Source: Aeropyrum sp. (lineage in GTDB: Archaea > Thermoproteota > Thermoprotei_A > Sulfolobales > Acidilobaceae). From it: a DNA stretch of 64,000 nucleotides. Location: positions 1 to 64,000 of the forward strand of contig WANT01000030.1 in NCBI GenBank assembly GCA_015521685.1. Direction: 5' to 3'. Below, piece after piece: positions 50,394-58,668 of the stretch. The position numbers and the translations under genes were made by a program. The notes below the pieces were generated by a model that saw only the letters and a program-made list of their open reading frames with translations, searched no databases and was not told where the DNA came from. The stretch's first letter is position 1, and each line of letters begins with the position of its first letter.

Positions 50394-50846
50394 TTGAATA
50401 AGAAGAGGGAAAAGGGTCAGTCCCACAGCACTAGGCCGCCGCATCCACAGCCTCCTCAGTGGCTCGTGTTCACCCCTGAAGAGATAGAGCTACTCATCGT
50501 CGAGCTGGCTAAGAAAGGCTACGGTCCTAGCATGATAGGGATAATACTGCGCGACCAGTACGGCATACCCCTCGTAAAGCCGATCCTAGGCAAGAGTATT
50601 AGCGAGGTCCTTAGGGAGAACAAGCTGGCAGGGCCTCTGCCCGAAGACCTGATGAGCCTAATCAGGAAGGCAGTCAACCTCAGGAGACACCTCGACGAGC
50701 ATCCTAAGGACGTTCACGCAAAGAAGGGCCTAATGGACCTAGAGTCCAAGATAAGGAGGCTCGTCAAGTATTACAAGAGAAGGGGTGTCCTGCCCAAAGA
50801 CTGGAAGTATGATCCCGAGGCCGCGAAGCTCCTGGTATCAACCTAG
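50394..50846 (+). CDS. rps15: Ribosomal protein S15
   Basis: 150 residues, archaeal/eukaryotic S15 (S13e-like) with an N-terminal extension; [43 protein letters not shown] and [19 protein letters not shown] are characteristic. TTG start after GGAGGGTGATT. Starts the S15-RecJ/Cdc45-Pcc1-S3ae group. Confidence 0.95.
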   Translation: MNKKREKGQSHSTRPPHPQPPQWLVFTPEEIELLIVELAKKGYGPSMIGIILRDQYGIPLVKPILGKSISEVLRENKLAGPLPEDLMSLIRKAVNLRRHLDEHPKDVHAKKGLMDLESKIRRLVKYYKRRGVLPKDWKYDPEAAKLLVST

Positions 50847-50930
50847 ACGCCTAAACTTCCCTCCCTGTTCTTCGCCCTCCCTCCTCAAATAACCTGTCCA
50901 ATTCAACTCAGGTTTTAGGGAGCGAGAGTC

Positions 50931-52229
50931 TTGTACAAGCTGAGACTAAGCCCTGGAGCCGATTTTGATAAGGTGTTGGAAGCTTCGTCAAATGCATTCA
51001 AGAAGATAGTTGAGGAGGGCGAGGATGACAGCGTCAGGATATACTCTTACCCCTCTAGGGATAGCGTTATCGCGGGTGCGTACATATTCAAGAGGCTGCT
51101 GGCCCTGGGGCTCAGGCCAGTGGTGAGCGTGTCTGTAAAGCCTCCCCCGATAATTTCTCCCACTATATTGCTGGGCTACGATTCCGTCAACTACCGTGCC
51201 AGCGAGGTGTCTAGCACTGTACTCGCCGTGTCGTCCGGCCCTGTGAGGGGTACTCCCGTCATGAACCTCTACATAGTTGAGGCTGAGGGAAGCTGTAGCG
51301 CAGCCATCTCAATAATATCCTCTGAGGTTGTGGGGTATAGAGGCTCGTGGGACATACTAGTCGCGCTAGCGGGCTCCTACGTTGGGAGGTATGTGGAGAG
51401 GAATGGCAGGTTCCACGGCATTGACAGGATACTCCTCGAGGATATCAGCAGGATTGAGACGTATGAGCTCGAGGTTGTGACCACGCTCAAGGCCTACAAG
51501 CCCTTCGAGGGTGAAGTCTGCGAGAGTATAGCGAGGACTGTGAATCCCTACTATCCTAAGATGACTGGAGATTCTGATTATTGCAGACAGGTACTCAGAG
51601 GCGAGGGCCTAGAGGATCTCTCCTCGAGGAGCCTGGACTCTGTGAGGGATAGAGACGAGCTGGGGAGGCTAGTCTCGGTGGTTCTCGGGCATGTAGGCAA
51701 GTATGCTAAAGGGCTGGAGGGAGACGATCTCGTGGAGGAATATGTTGGAGGCTTCCCACTTTCGAGGTCTGCGTCGGCGCCCATATCCGACATTAGGATG
51801 GGCGCGGACGTGCTTACACTATCGCTGGAGGTTGGAGGGCTTGAGGGGTTAGTGTCTACGGTTGTAGATCTCGAGGGGGAGTATTCTATCGCCGAGGCAG
51901 AGCTAGAGTCGCTTGCAGGTGGATTCGGCCAAGTGGTTGAGGACGCGAAACCAAGGAGGCTTAAGACTATCCCGAAGTATAGGATATATGTTGTCGACGC
52001 TCCTCAATCAACGCCCCTCTACCACCTTTGGAGAGCTCTCGTCCTCCTAGGGTTAGTGGAGAAAGATAGCATTCTTGCCGTGGAGGCTGGTGGAAGGCTC
52101 AGGGCAAGCCCGGCCCAGGTTGAGGAGGCGGCCCGTGGCTTAGGCGGTGTGAGAAGGCTTGTCGAATCTAAGATAGCTAGCTTGGAGGGGGCTAGCCTAT
52201 GGCTGGACAGGGATGTGTTGCAGAGATAG
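50931..52229 (+). CDS. RecJ/Cdc45-like protein (DHH fold, apparently inactive)
   Basis: 432 residues. By position between S15 and Pcc1 and by faint DHH-superfamily features it is the crenarchaeal RecJdbh/Cdc45-like protein that associates with GINS and MCM. I cannot find the DHH or DHHA1 catalytic motifs: the first conserved block reads SYPSRDSVIAGAYIFKRLL and the expected GYDS takes the place of active-site aspartates. A structural replisome subunit is therefore more likely than a nuclease. TTG start. Its 3' end overlaps pcc1 by 31 bases. Confidence 0.75.
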   Translation: MYKLRLSPGADFDKVLEASSNAFKKIVEEGEDDSVRIYSYPSRDSVIAGAYIFKRLLALGLRPVVSVSVKPPPIISPTILLGYDSVNYRASEVSSTVLAVSSGPVRGTPVMNLYIVEAEGSCSAAISIISSEVVGYRGSWDILVALAGSYVGRYVERNGRFHGIDRILLEDISRIETYELEVVTTLKAYKPFEGEVCESIARTVNPYYPKMTGDSDYCRQVLRGEGLEDLSSRSLDSVRDRDELGRLVSVVLGHVGKYAKGLEGDDLVEEYVGGFPLSRSASAPISDIRMGADVLTLSLEVGGLEGLVSTVVDLEGEYSIAEAELESLAGGFGQVVEDAKPRRLKTIPKYRIYVVDAPQSTPLYHLWRALVLLGLVEKDSILAVEAGGRLRASPAQVEEAARGLGGVRRLVESKIASLEGASLWLDRDVLQR

Positions 52230-52453
52230 TTCTACCTGGGTCTCGGGAGATAGCGGCTAGTCTAGAGCCCGACAACCTGGAGACCCCGTCTTGGTTGAGG
52301 GTGACATGCAGCCCAAGCGGGGAGACGGCTATACGGTGCATCATAGAAATAGATGACTGTAGAGACTCCAAGAGGATTCTTAGCATGAGGAACACTATAG
52401 ACGACCTGCTGAGGTCTTACAAGGCAGCTGTAGAAGTGCTTGAGAGAGGCTAG
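52199..52453 (+). CDS. pcc1: KEOPS dimerisation subunit Pcc1
   Basis: 84 residues, LAGE1/Pcc1 fold: repeated beta strands then SMRNTIDDLLRSYKAAVEVLERG, the family's C-terminal helix in which SxRAxxNS/DxxR is typical. It bridges Kae1 dimers. It overlaps the Cdc45-like gene. The small size and ATG start are standard. Confidence 0.85.
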   Translation: MAGQGCVAEIVLPGSREIAASLEPDNLETPSWLRVTCSPSGETAIRCIIEIDDCRDSKRILSMRNTIDDLLRSYKAAVEVLERG

Positions 52454-52512
52454 TGGAGTCCTTCTCGGCGATAGGCTTGGTGGTAATTGCTAGGCGTTCG
52501 CTCTAGAAGGTA

Positions 52513-52522
52513 GATATTTAAT
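52513..52522 (+). promoter_or_regulatory. TATA box of rps3ae
   Basis: GATATTTAAT; expected start near 52543, a short leader with AGAGAGGG before ATG 52560. Confidence 0.45.
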
Positions 52523-52559
52523 TGTTAGAGGTTCCAGGGTGTGATGGGGTAGAGAGGGA

Positions 52560-53204
52560 ATGGTTAGGGGTGGCATAAGGGATACGTGGAGGCTGAAGAA
52601 GTGGTATAAAGCGGTCGCCCCGCCCCTATTCGGAGAGACTCTTCTCGGCACAACTCCGGCGGATGACCCGGAGAAGCTTATAGGTAGGGTGCTTGAGACG
52701 ACGCTCTTCGACATTACAGGAGACTATAGCTATGTTCACGTGAAGCTATACTTCCAGGTGGTGAGGGTAGAGGGAGACACTGCGTACACTCGCTTTAAGG
52801 GCCACGAGCTTCTGCGCGACTACATAAGGGGTCTTACAAGGAGGAAGAGCAGCAAGGTTACTGGCATATTCAACGTGTGGACCAAGGACGGCTACGGCCT
52901 AAGAGTTACAGCTATGGCTTTCACGAGGCAGAGGTGTAAGACGAGCCAGAAGAGGGCGATCAGGAAGGCTATGCAGGAGGTTATAGAGCAGAAGGCCCGA
53001 GAGTCAACGCTCGACGAGTTCATCCAGCTCATGGTGTTCAGCGACCACGAGGGGAGCCTAGCCTACCTAATAGACGAGAGAGCAAGGAAAATATATCCTC
53101 TGAGGAAGGTGGAGATAGCCAAGAGCAAGCTCTTATGGGTTCCGGGACCGGAGGGACCCGAGAAAGCCGTAGTCATATCTCCAGTACAGCTCAAAGCGAC
53201 ATAG
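52560..53204 (+). CDS. rps3ae: Ribosomal protein S3ae
   Basis: 214 residues: DTWRLKKWYKAVAPPLFGETLLGTTPADDPEKLIGRVLETTLFDITGDYSYVHVKLYFQV is unmistakable S3ae (S1e). Archaeal-specific small-subunit protein. ATG start. The following 100 bases (53205-53307) show no gene. Confidence 0.96.
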   Translation: MVRGGIRDTWRLKKWYKAVAPPLFGETLLGTTPADDPEKLIGRVLETTLFDITGDYSYVHVKLYFQVVRVEGDTAYTRFKGHELLRDYIRGLTRRKSSKVTGIFNVWTKDGYGLRVTAMAFTRQRCKTSQKRAIRKAMQEVIEQKARESTLDEFIQLMVFSDHEGSLAYLIDERARKIYPLRKVEIAKSKLLWVPGPEGPEKAVVISPVQLKAT

Positions 53205-53307
53205 TGCTCCCTCAAGCACTTAAACAAACCACTACAACTGCTATCCTAGCGCCTCCAGAGGCTGGAGCCTCCTCTCGGCACATTCTTCTTCGGTAACCTA
53301 TAGTGGG

Positions 53308-54420
53308 GTGTGCCCTACACTGTCCCGCCACCTAGAATCATGGGGTACTCCGTGCCTCTTGGTGAAAACTTCTCTCGGGCTAGAGAAACTAGTTGCATCT
53401 AGAATAGAGGAATTCTCTCCCCATCTTAAAGCGGTTCCGTCGCCCTTGGGCTTTAAAGGACTTATCCTGGTTTATGGCTGCAGGGATGTTGATGTCGATG
53501 CTGAGAAGGTGCTTGATGAGGTTGTTGAGGCTGATCGGGTTCTCCGTATACACGCAGTGGCTAAGGCAAGTATCGATGAAATGAGTAGGGCTGCCTCCAT
53601 TGCGGCTTCAAGGTTCTTCGGCTCTGAGTCGTGCTTTGCGGTAAGGACTACTAGGAGGGGTAGGCATAGCTTCACGAGTATAGATGTTAATGTGGCTGTG
53701 GGAGACAGCATAAGGAGGTCTACCGGTGCATGCGTAAACCTGTCGAACCCTGACTGGGTTGTCGCTGTGGAGATAATCCAGGACCTAGCCCTCATCTCGG
53801 TTTATAGGGGGGCTGAGGAGTGGAGGAAGATGCGGGGCAAGCACCCCGTACTCCCTCTACTAAGGAAAATATCTGTTGTCCAGATGCCTTACTTGGGGCC
53901 TCTAGACGCCTGCAGAAATATGGGAGTTAGAGTTGGAAGGGAGGTACAGAACTTCGAGGTCGGAGAGCTGGTGGTAGCACCTAGTGGCTTGGTAGACGCT
54001 AGACAGCTTCTAGAGTTCCTGGCAGGAGTGTTCGAGGGTGTTGAGAGCAGGTTTGAGATTCAAAGGAAGAGTTATCACCGGAAGGTGTGGAGGGTTCCTG
54101 TGTACCTTCAGGATATCCACCAGCTAGTGAGGTCTAGGAAGGGCGAGCCGATTATAGTTATGGAGCCTGAAGGCGAACACATCTCTCGGAAGGTCGAGGA
54201 GTTGTGGGATTTATTCAGGAATTCTAGGAGAGTCAACATCCTCATAGGCTCTAGGGAGGGGATACCCCTAGGAGTCTATAGGTTTGCGGATATCGTTGTA
54301 GATCTGGCTCCCGGCATAACGCTCTCCACGGACTATGCAGCCGCAGCAGCACTTACTGCGATAGCTACTCTCCTCTACGAGAGGGCCTCGCGGCTAGATG
54401 AGGAGAGGGAGAATGGTTAG
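53308..54420 (+). CDS. THUMP domain RNA-binding protein, SPOUT-like C-terminus
   Basis: 370 residues. N-terminal THUMP-like region (about 20-165, ending DLALISVYRGAEEWRKMRGKHPVLP, where THUMP proteins close with a similar strand). The C-terminal part (about 185-365: SVVQMPYLGPLDACRNMGVRVGREVQNF ... IIVMEPEGEH ... NILIGSREGIPLGVYRFADIVVDLAPGITLSTDYAAAAAL) has the LIGSxxG and LxPGITLST elements of SPOUT methyltransferases. Probably modifies tRNA; target unknown. GTG start. Confidence 0.78.
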   Translation: MCPTLSRHLESWGTPCLLVKTSLGLEKLVASRIEEFSPHLKAVPSPLGFKGLILVYGCRDVDVDAEKVLDEVVEADRVLRIHAVAKASIDEMSRAASIAASRFFGSESCFAVRTTRRGRHSFTSIDVNVAVGDSIRRSTGACVNLSNPDWVVAVEIIQDLALISVYRGAEEWRKMRGKHPVLPLLRKISVVQMPYLGPLDACRNMGVRVGREVQNFEVGELVVAPSGLVDARQLLEFLAGVFEGVESRFEIQRKSYHRKVWRVPVYLQDIHQLVRSRKGEPIIVMEPEGEHISRKVEELWDLFRNSRRVNILIGSREGIPLGVYRFADIVVDLAPGITLSTDYAAAAALTAIATLLYERASRLDEERENG

Positions 54421-55978
54421 GAAAGGCTACTCAATACTACTACTTTACCCAGGCCCGCGAAGCGTGGCGTACAGTAGTCTAGCGTTCTACATGATAAAGA
54501 GTCTATTCTCTAGCCTAGGTATAGGTGTTAAGACCGCGTTTATAGAGGATGGCTATGTTGATGTGGACGGACCCCTGGATCCTAGGGAGACTAGGGCTAT
54601 TATGGTGAGCCTCCCATACGAGGTTATGTATGCCGACCTAGTGAAGGCTCTGGAGTCCATTGGTATTCCCGTGTGGAGGATGGGTAGGGGTGAGGAGCAT
54701 CCTATCGTTATCGGTGGGGGTCCTGCAGTCACAGCGAACCCTCTACCGGTCATTGATATTCTGGATGCAGTGCTAGTTGGGGAGCTGGAACCGGTGGCTG
54801 AGCAAATAGCGAGCTCGCTGGCATCATCGTCAAGGCGGGAGAGGCTTAGGAACCTCTCAACTATCCCCGGAGTACTAGTCCCGGCTATGGAGAACTGGCC
54901 TGTAACTAGGGTATACGTCGAGAGGCTGGACGAAGCCTGGTATCCTCTGGATCAGAGGCCTCCCAACGGTGTTGAGCCAGTATGGGGTAGGGGCTTCATA
55001 TTGGAGACTAGCCGGGGGTGTGGCCGCGGGTGCAGGTTCTGTATGGAGGGCTCTATATTCAGGCCCAGGAGGGATAGGAGCCTGCCGACGCTGGAGAAAC
55101 TTATGATAGAGGGGGTCAGGAGGAGCAGAGTCAGGAGGGTGATATTCTACAGCCTAGTATTCTTTGACAACAGGGCTTCAGACGCTATACTAGAGAGGGC
55201 TGTTGAGGAGGGTTTAGAGGCGAGCGTCCCAAGCTTGAGGGCTGAGACCCTGACGGAGGAGAGGGCGAGGCTTATAGCCAGAGCAGGGCAGAAGACAGTA
55301 ACAATAGCCCCCGAGACTGGCTCGTGCGTGATATCCAAGGCAATACTGAAGCCTATAGGAGAGGAGATTACCCTATGGGCCGCTAGAAACGCTCTCTCAG
55401 GCGGTGTTAAAGGAGTCAAGCTCTATCTCATGGTAGGGTTTCCCGGAGAGGATGAGGAGGAGTTCCAGCAGACAGTAGATACTGCTGTAAAGGTGGTTAG
55501 GCTGGTTAGGCGTCTGGGTGGTATCGCTAAAGCCTCCGTAAACCCGTTTATGCCAAAGCCCGTGACGGGTATGCAGTGGGCTGGGCTAGGAGATAGGAGC
55601 CTGCTCAGGAAGAGGATTGCAATCCTTACCCGGGAGCTTGCTAAGAGTGGGGCTAGGGTGTCGGGCTATGATGTCAGATGGGCGGAGGTTCAGGTGGCGC
55701 TGGCACGTGGGTCTAGAGACATGAGTAGGGTTATAGTGGATTGGGCGCGGAGCCCCTCTCAAACACCATCATCCTTCAGAAGGGCAGCTAAGAGAAGCGG
55801 GGTGAATCTATCCTGGCTCCTATCGGAGTGGCCCCCAGACTACACGCCACCGTGGCACGAGTACGTTGAACATCCTAGAGCCGAGTTGTGGAGGCTTAGG
55901 AGGGACTGGGATATCTATGTTAAGGTGGTCTCCTCGAAAGGGGGAGAGAGCAGGTTGAGGATACCCGGCTGCAGCTAG
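54413..55978 (+). CDS. B12-binding-domain radical SAM protein
   Basis: About 521 residues. N-terminal cobalamin-binding-like alpha/beta domain (SILLLYPGPRSVAYSSLAFYMIKSLFSSLG), then the radical SAM cluster motif CGRGCRFC (C-x3-C-x2-C, about 203-210), and MVGFPGEDEEEF (about 345) of the B12-dependent class (COG1032). Probably methylates or modifies an RNA, protein or metabolite; the substrate is not known. ATG 54413 has GAGGAG upstream; it overlaps the THUMP gene by eight bases. Confidence 0.88.
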   Translation: MVRKGYSILLLYPGPRSVAYSSLAFYMIKSLFSSLGIGVKTAFIEDGYVDVDGPLDPRETRAIMVSLPYEVMYADLVKALESIGIPVWRMGRGEEHPIVIGGGPAVTANPLPVIDILDAVLVGELEPVAEQIASSLASSSRRERLRNLSTIPGVLVPAMENWPVTRVYVERLDEAWYPLDQRPPNGVEPVWGRGFILETSRGCGRGCRFCMEGSIFRPRRDRSLPTLEKLMIEGVRRSRVRRVIFYSLVFFDNRASDAILERAVEEGLEASVPSLRAETLTEERARLIARAGQKTVTIAPETGSCVISKAILKPIGEEITLWAARNALSGGVKGVKLYLMVGFPGEDEEEFQQTVDTAVKVVRLVRRLGGIAKASVNPFMPKPVTGMQWAGLGDRSLLRKRIAILTRELAKSGARVSGYDVRWAEVQVALARGSRDMSRVIVDWARSPSQTPSSFRRAAKRSGVNLSWLLSEWPPDYTPPWHEYVEHPRAELWRLRRDWDIYVKVVSSKGGESRLRIPGCS

Positions 55979-55996
55979 GTTCTCAAGAATTTAGAG

Positions 55997-56497
55997 CTAG
56001 GGTTTGCCCGCAAACGCCCTAAGAGCTCCCTTAATAGTGCCTGAGGTCCTCAGAGGCACCACTAGCACCTCTCTTCCACCTGCCCTCCTCAGAAGCCCTA
56101 GTGCAGCTAATGCGTGATACTTGTACTCTCTCCTCACTTCCAATACCCCCCTCCCTGCCTTCTCGTCGTATTCTACAATCCTTAGCCTAGATACTGCCAG
56201 AGCCTTGAGCCCGAAGACCTCCTTGTATACTTTGCGAAGCGAGTGTTCTAGCTGGATCTTGTCGGGGGGTTTGTCATCCCTGGCGAGGACCTCGAAAGCT
56301 ATATATCTCTTCCTAGGCCTAGACCCCAGCCTTCTCCTAATTCTGGCCAGCTCTCGACTTCTAAACCCGGCCTCGCTTAGAGCTTCAAGAATCTTCAAGG
56401 CTTTGCCAGATGCTATCTTTGCGGCTGCGTAGCCGGCTAGCCCGCCCGATACAAACCCTGCTATTACGGCTGCGGTTAAAGCGGCCTCCACGTCCAT
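55997..56497 (-). CDS. rnp2: RNase P protein component 2 (Pop5) with N-terminal hydrophobic extension
   Basis: 166 residues. The Pop5 core starts near residue 60 (RPRKRYIAFEVLARD) and includes QLEHSLRKVYKEVFG and GVLEVRREYKYHALAALGLLRRAGGREVLVVPLRTSGTIKGALRA. Before it lies a Gly/Ala-rich hydrophobic stretch (about 5-30, TAAVIAGFVSGGLAGYAAA) that reads as a membrane helix or glycine zipper, unusual for an RNase P subunit. GAGGGG six bases before ATG 56497 supports this long start. A C/D box sRNA gene lies immediately upstream on the same strand. Confidence 0.88.
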   Translation of the reverse strand: MDVEAALTAAVIAGFVSGGLAGYAAAKIASGKALKILEALSEAGFRSRELARIRRRLGSRPRKRYIAFEVLARDDKPPDKIQLEHSLRKVYKEVFGLKALAVSRLRIVEYDEKAGRGVLEVRREYKYHALAALGLLRRAGGREVLVVPLRTSGTIKGALRAFAGKP

Positions 56498-56518
56498 AGC
56501 CTACCCCTCTAGCTGTGT

Positions 56519-56580
56519 GAGGTCAGATCGTCGTGAGACATTCATCCCTTCATTCTGGGACGGCGTCATCATCCCAGGTG
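56519..56580 (-). ncRNA. C/D box sRNA guiding 2'-O-methylation of 23S rRNA
   Basis: Read on the minus strand: box C ATGATGA (56572-56566), imperfect D' (CAGA), C' (GGATGAA) and box D CTGA (56526-56523), about 50 bases from C to D as in archaeal C/D sRNAs. The guide before box D contains TGTCTCACGACG, perfectly complementary to the universally conserved 23S rRNA stretch CGUCGUGAGACA, which ends at A2602 of the peptidyl-transferase centre. By the fifth-nucleotide rule the methylated residue is the U equivalent to E. coli U2593. A TATA-like box (56601-56610, minus) lies 26 bases before the expected 5' end. Confidence 0.75.
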
Positions 56581-56600
56581 AATCATGGGTAGTGTAGAGC

Positions 56601-56610
56601 GGGTTTAATG
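56601..56610 (-). promoter_or_regulatory. TATA box of the C/D box sRNA gene
   Basis: On the minus strand CATTAAACCC. Its centre is 26 bases from 56580, where the sRNA should begin a few bases before box C. Confidence 0.5.
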
Positions 56611-56649
56611 TGTGGGCATCTAGAGCTGGGAGACCCTTGTCGAGCGGCT

Positions 56650-57888
56650 TTACTTTCCTGCGGTCGCGACTATCTTTATCACATCTCCATCCTTAAGGCT
56701 ATAGTTCTCCCCTACTCTTTGCCTCGTCTTAGCGTTTATCGCGTAGAGGAAGGTCTTGCCGAGGTCTGTGTGAATTCTGAACGCTAATTCTCTGGGGTTA
56801 GATCCCTTGGGCACTAAGAGGACGTCAGGCAGCACCCTCCCCTCCTTGTCGGTGTACTTGTTTGGATCTTCAACAGGATAGACTGCTATCATACCGAGCC
56901 TGTCGAACACAGCTGTGTTGATTGACTGAACTACCCCCGTGCTGCCCCAGAGCTTGAAGACCCTCTCCTCGATAAGCTTCAACGCGGACTTTGCCCTCCC
57001 ATCTAGGGCTTCAGGCTTGAGGACCTCGAATGACCCGTCGCCCGGTAAATACTTTATTACTCCTTTTCTCGCTAGCCTCCTCAGCATCGCCTCCGCAATA
57101 GCGCTGGTGGGAATCACTGGTATCTCGGGGAACCTCCCTCTAAGCGCCTTAATATTCTCCTCCGAGCCTGGAACGTCAGACTTATTCGCGACAATAACCA
57201 TAGGCTTCCCCCTATGCAAAGCCTCGGAGACGAAGAGCCTGAGGTCCTCGTCTCCCCAGGACGTGAGCCTCTTCTCCCCCAGACCTGTGGCCTCCAGGAC
57301 CTCAGCAACAATACTTCTAGGGATCTCGAAACCCGATACACGCTGGTGGAGCGCGCCCACGATATCACTTATGCCCCCCGTATCCACCCGCCTCGCAAAC
57401 CTCTCCCAATCCCTCCTCAGGCTTTCCACCATCCACTCTCTGATCTCGAGTATCATTGACTCCACTTCCTCCACAGGACTGTGGGAGCCGGGCTTTGACG
57501 GAACCCCCTCTGGGTCTGTAGATCCGCTGGCGTCGACTACTAGGAGCAGGGCGTCAGCCTTTCTAACATCGTCGAGAAACCTATTTCCCAGCCCCCTGCC
57601 CTTGTGAGCCCCGGGGACTAGGCCTGCTACGTCTAGAAGCTTGACAGGTATGTACCTCCAGCCCTCGAGGCATAGGCTGTTAACGGGGTCGCACTTGGGC
57701 AGGCCTAGGTCGACGTGGGCGCACTTTTTCCTAGCGTATGCTACACCCACGTTTGGCTCTATAGTGACGAAAGGCCTATTCTCGATCTTCACTGGCTGCT
57801 CAGTAGCCGCCGTGAAGAATGTTGACTTCCCGACGTTCGTCTTGCCCACTAGGCCTAGGACAACGCTTCCTGCCTCCACTAGAGGCAC
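56650..57888 (-). CDS. OLA1/YchF-like GTP-binding protein with TGS domain
   Basis: 412 residues, archaeal YchF-related Obg-family GTPase. G1 GKTNVGKST (about 15-23), G3 DVAGLVPGAHKGRGLGNRFL (about 85-104), G4 NKSDV (about 237) and a C-terminal TGS-like domain (about 335-412, ending LKDGDVIKIVATAGK). Proteins of this group bind ribosomes and tRNA. GTG or ATG start ambiguity near 57888. Co-directional with and 20 bases behind SBDS. Confidence 0.92.
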   Translation of the reverse strand: MPLVEAGSVVLGLVGKTNVGKSTFFTAATEQPVKIENRPFVTIEPNVGVAYARKKCAHVDLGLPKCDPVNSLCLEGWRYIPVKLLDVAGLVPGAHKGRGLGNRFLDDVRKADALLLVVDASGSTDPEGVPSKPGSHSPVEEVESMILEIREWMVESLRRDWERFARRVDTGGISDIVGALHQRVSGFEIPRSIVAEVLEATGLGEKRLTSWGDEDLRLFVSEALHRGKPMVIVANKSDVPGSEENIKALRGRFPEIPVIPTSAIAEAMLRRLARKGVIKYLPGDGSFEVLKPEALDGRAKSALKLIEERVFKLWGSTGVVQSINTAVFDRLGMIAVYPVEDPNKYTDKEGRVLPDVLLVPKGSNPRELAFRIHTDLGKTFLYAINAKTRQRVGENYSLKDGDVIKIVATAGK

Positions 57889-57908
57889 CTCATGTGAGAC
57901 TCGCCGGT

Positions 57909-58610
57909 TCAGGCCACCTTCTTGACCTTAACATCCGCCGAGCCCCGTGCTAGGGCCTGGATCTTGTTAGTGACTTCTATCTGGGCTCCAGCTGGCACCT
58001 CTATCTCGGCTTTGAGGCTGCCGTCGGGCAGCCAGTCTGTCTTCTTTACGTCGCCTATCCTCATCAGAGCCTGGTAAGCCCTTCCCGAGTACTGGGGCGG
58101 TATGGTCACTTCTATGAGCGCTCTAGCCAGCCTTATCGGCATTACTCTAGCTATGAGCCTCACAGCCTCTACGGCCTGGCTTTCTGCGTCCTTCCAGAGG
58201 TTAACTGGGAACCTGACCTCCTCTAGCGCGGCCTCTATCCTCGGCTCTGGTATTGGGCTGCCGGTGGTTGGGTCTATAGCGTTCCGAGCTATATACGTTA
58301 TTATTTGTTTCTTCTTTGCTTCAAGCATCTTCCGGCGCTGCTCTTCTGTGATCTGTATTTCCCCTTCTTTGAGGATCCTCTGTGCTACGACCCGGATGTT
58401 GTCGGTGCCGAACGCCTTCTTAACGCTTTCTGGGCTGGCCTTCAACCCTCTCCGGACGTCCTTGTAGATGGTGTCTGTCCATAGCACGTCTTCAATGTCG
58501 ACGTCACCTTTCTCCTTATATCTGAAGGCTAAATCCGGCCTCACCAGGATTTCGAACCTCTGACCCTTGAGCTCCATCCAGGCTACTATGTAGTCTTGCT
58601 TTCTCGTCAC
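57909..58610 (-). CDS. sbds: Ribosome maturation protein SBDS
   Basis: About 233 residues: YIVAWMELKGQRFEILVRPDLAFRYKEKGDVDIEDVLWTDTIYKDVRRGLKAS is the SBDS FYSH domain, followed by the helical and ferredoxin-like domains (PPQYSGRAYQALMRIG). Releases aIF6 (29889) from new large subunits. GTG 58610 gives the standard length with GGGGAGG close upstream; GTG 58664 would add 18 atypical residues. In the conserved proteasome-exosome-RNase P neighbourhood. Confidence 0.94.
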   Translation of the reverse strand: MTRKQDYIVAWMELKGQRFEILVRPDLAFRYKEKGDVDIEDVLWTDTIYKDVRRGLKASPESVKKAFGTDNIRVVAQRILKEGEIQITEEQRRKMLEAKKKQIITYIARNAIDPTTGSPIPEPRIEAALEEVRFPVNLWKDAESQAVEAVRLIARVMPIRLARALIEVTIPPQYSGRAYQALMRIGDVKKTDWLPDGSLKAEIEVPAGAQIEVTNKIQALARGSADVKVKKVA

Positions 58611-58668
58611 ACTCCTCCCCAGGGATGGAGTGTTTACTCTCGGGGTAAAGAGTTGTTGGCCCACTCCA

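Noticed and set aside
56939-57607. Long open frame (222 codons) on the plus strand
   Set aside because: It lies fully antisense to the OLA1-like GTPase and its translation is Ser/Leu/Pro-rich low complexity, a shadow of the GC-rich real gene.
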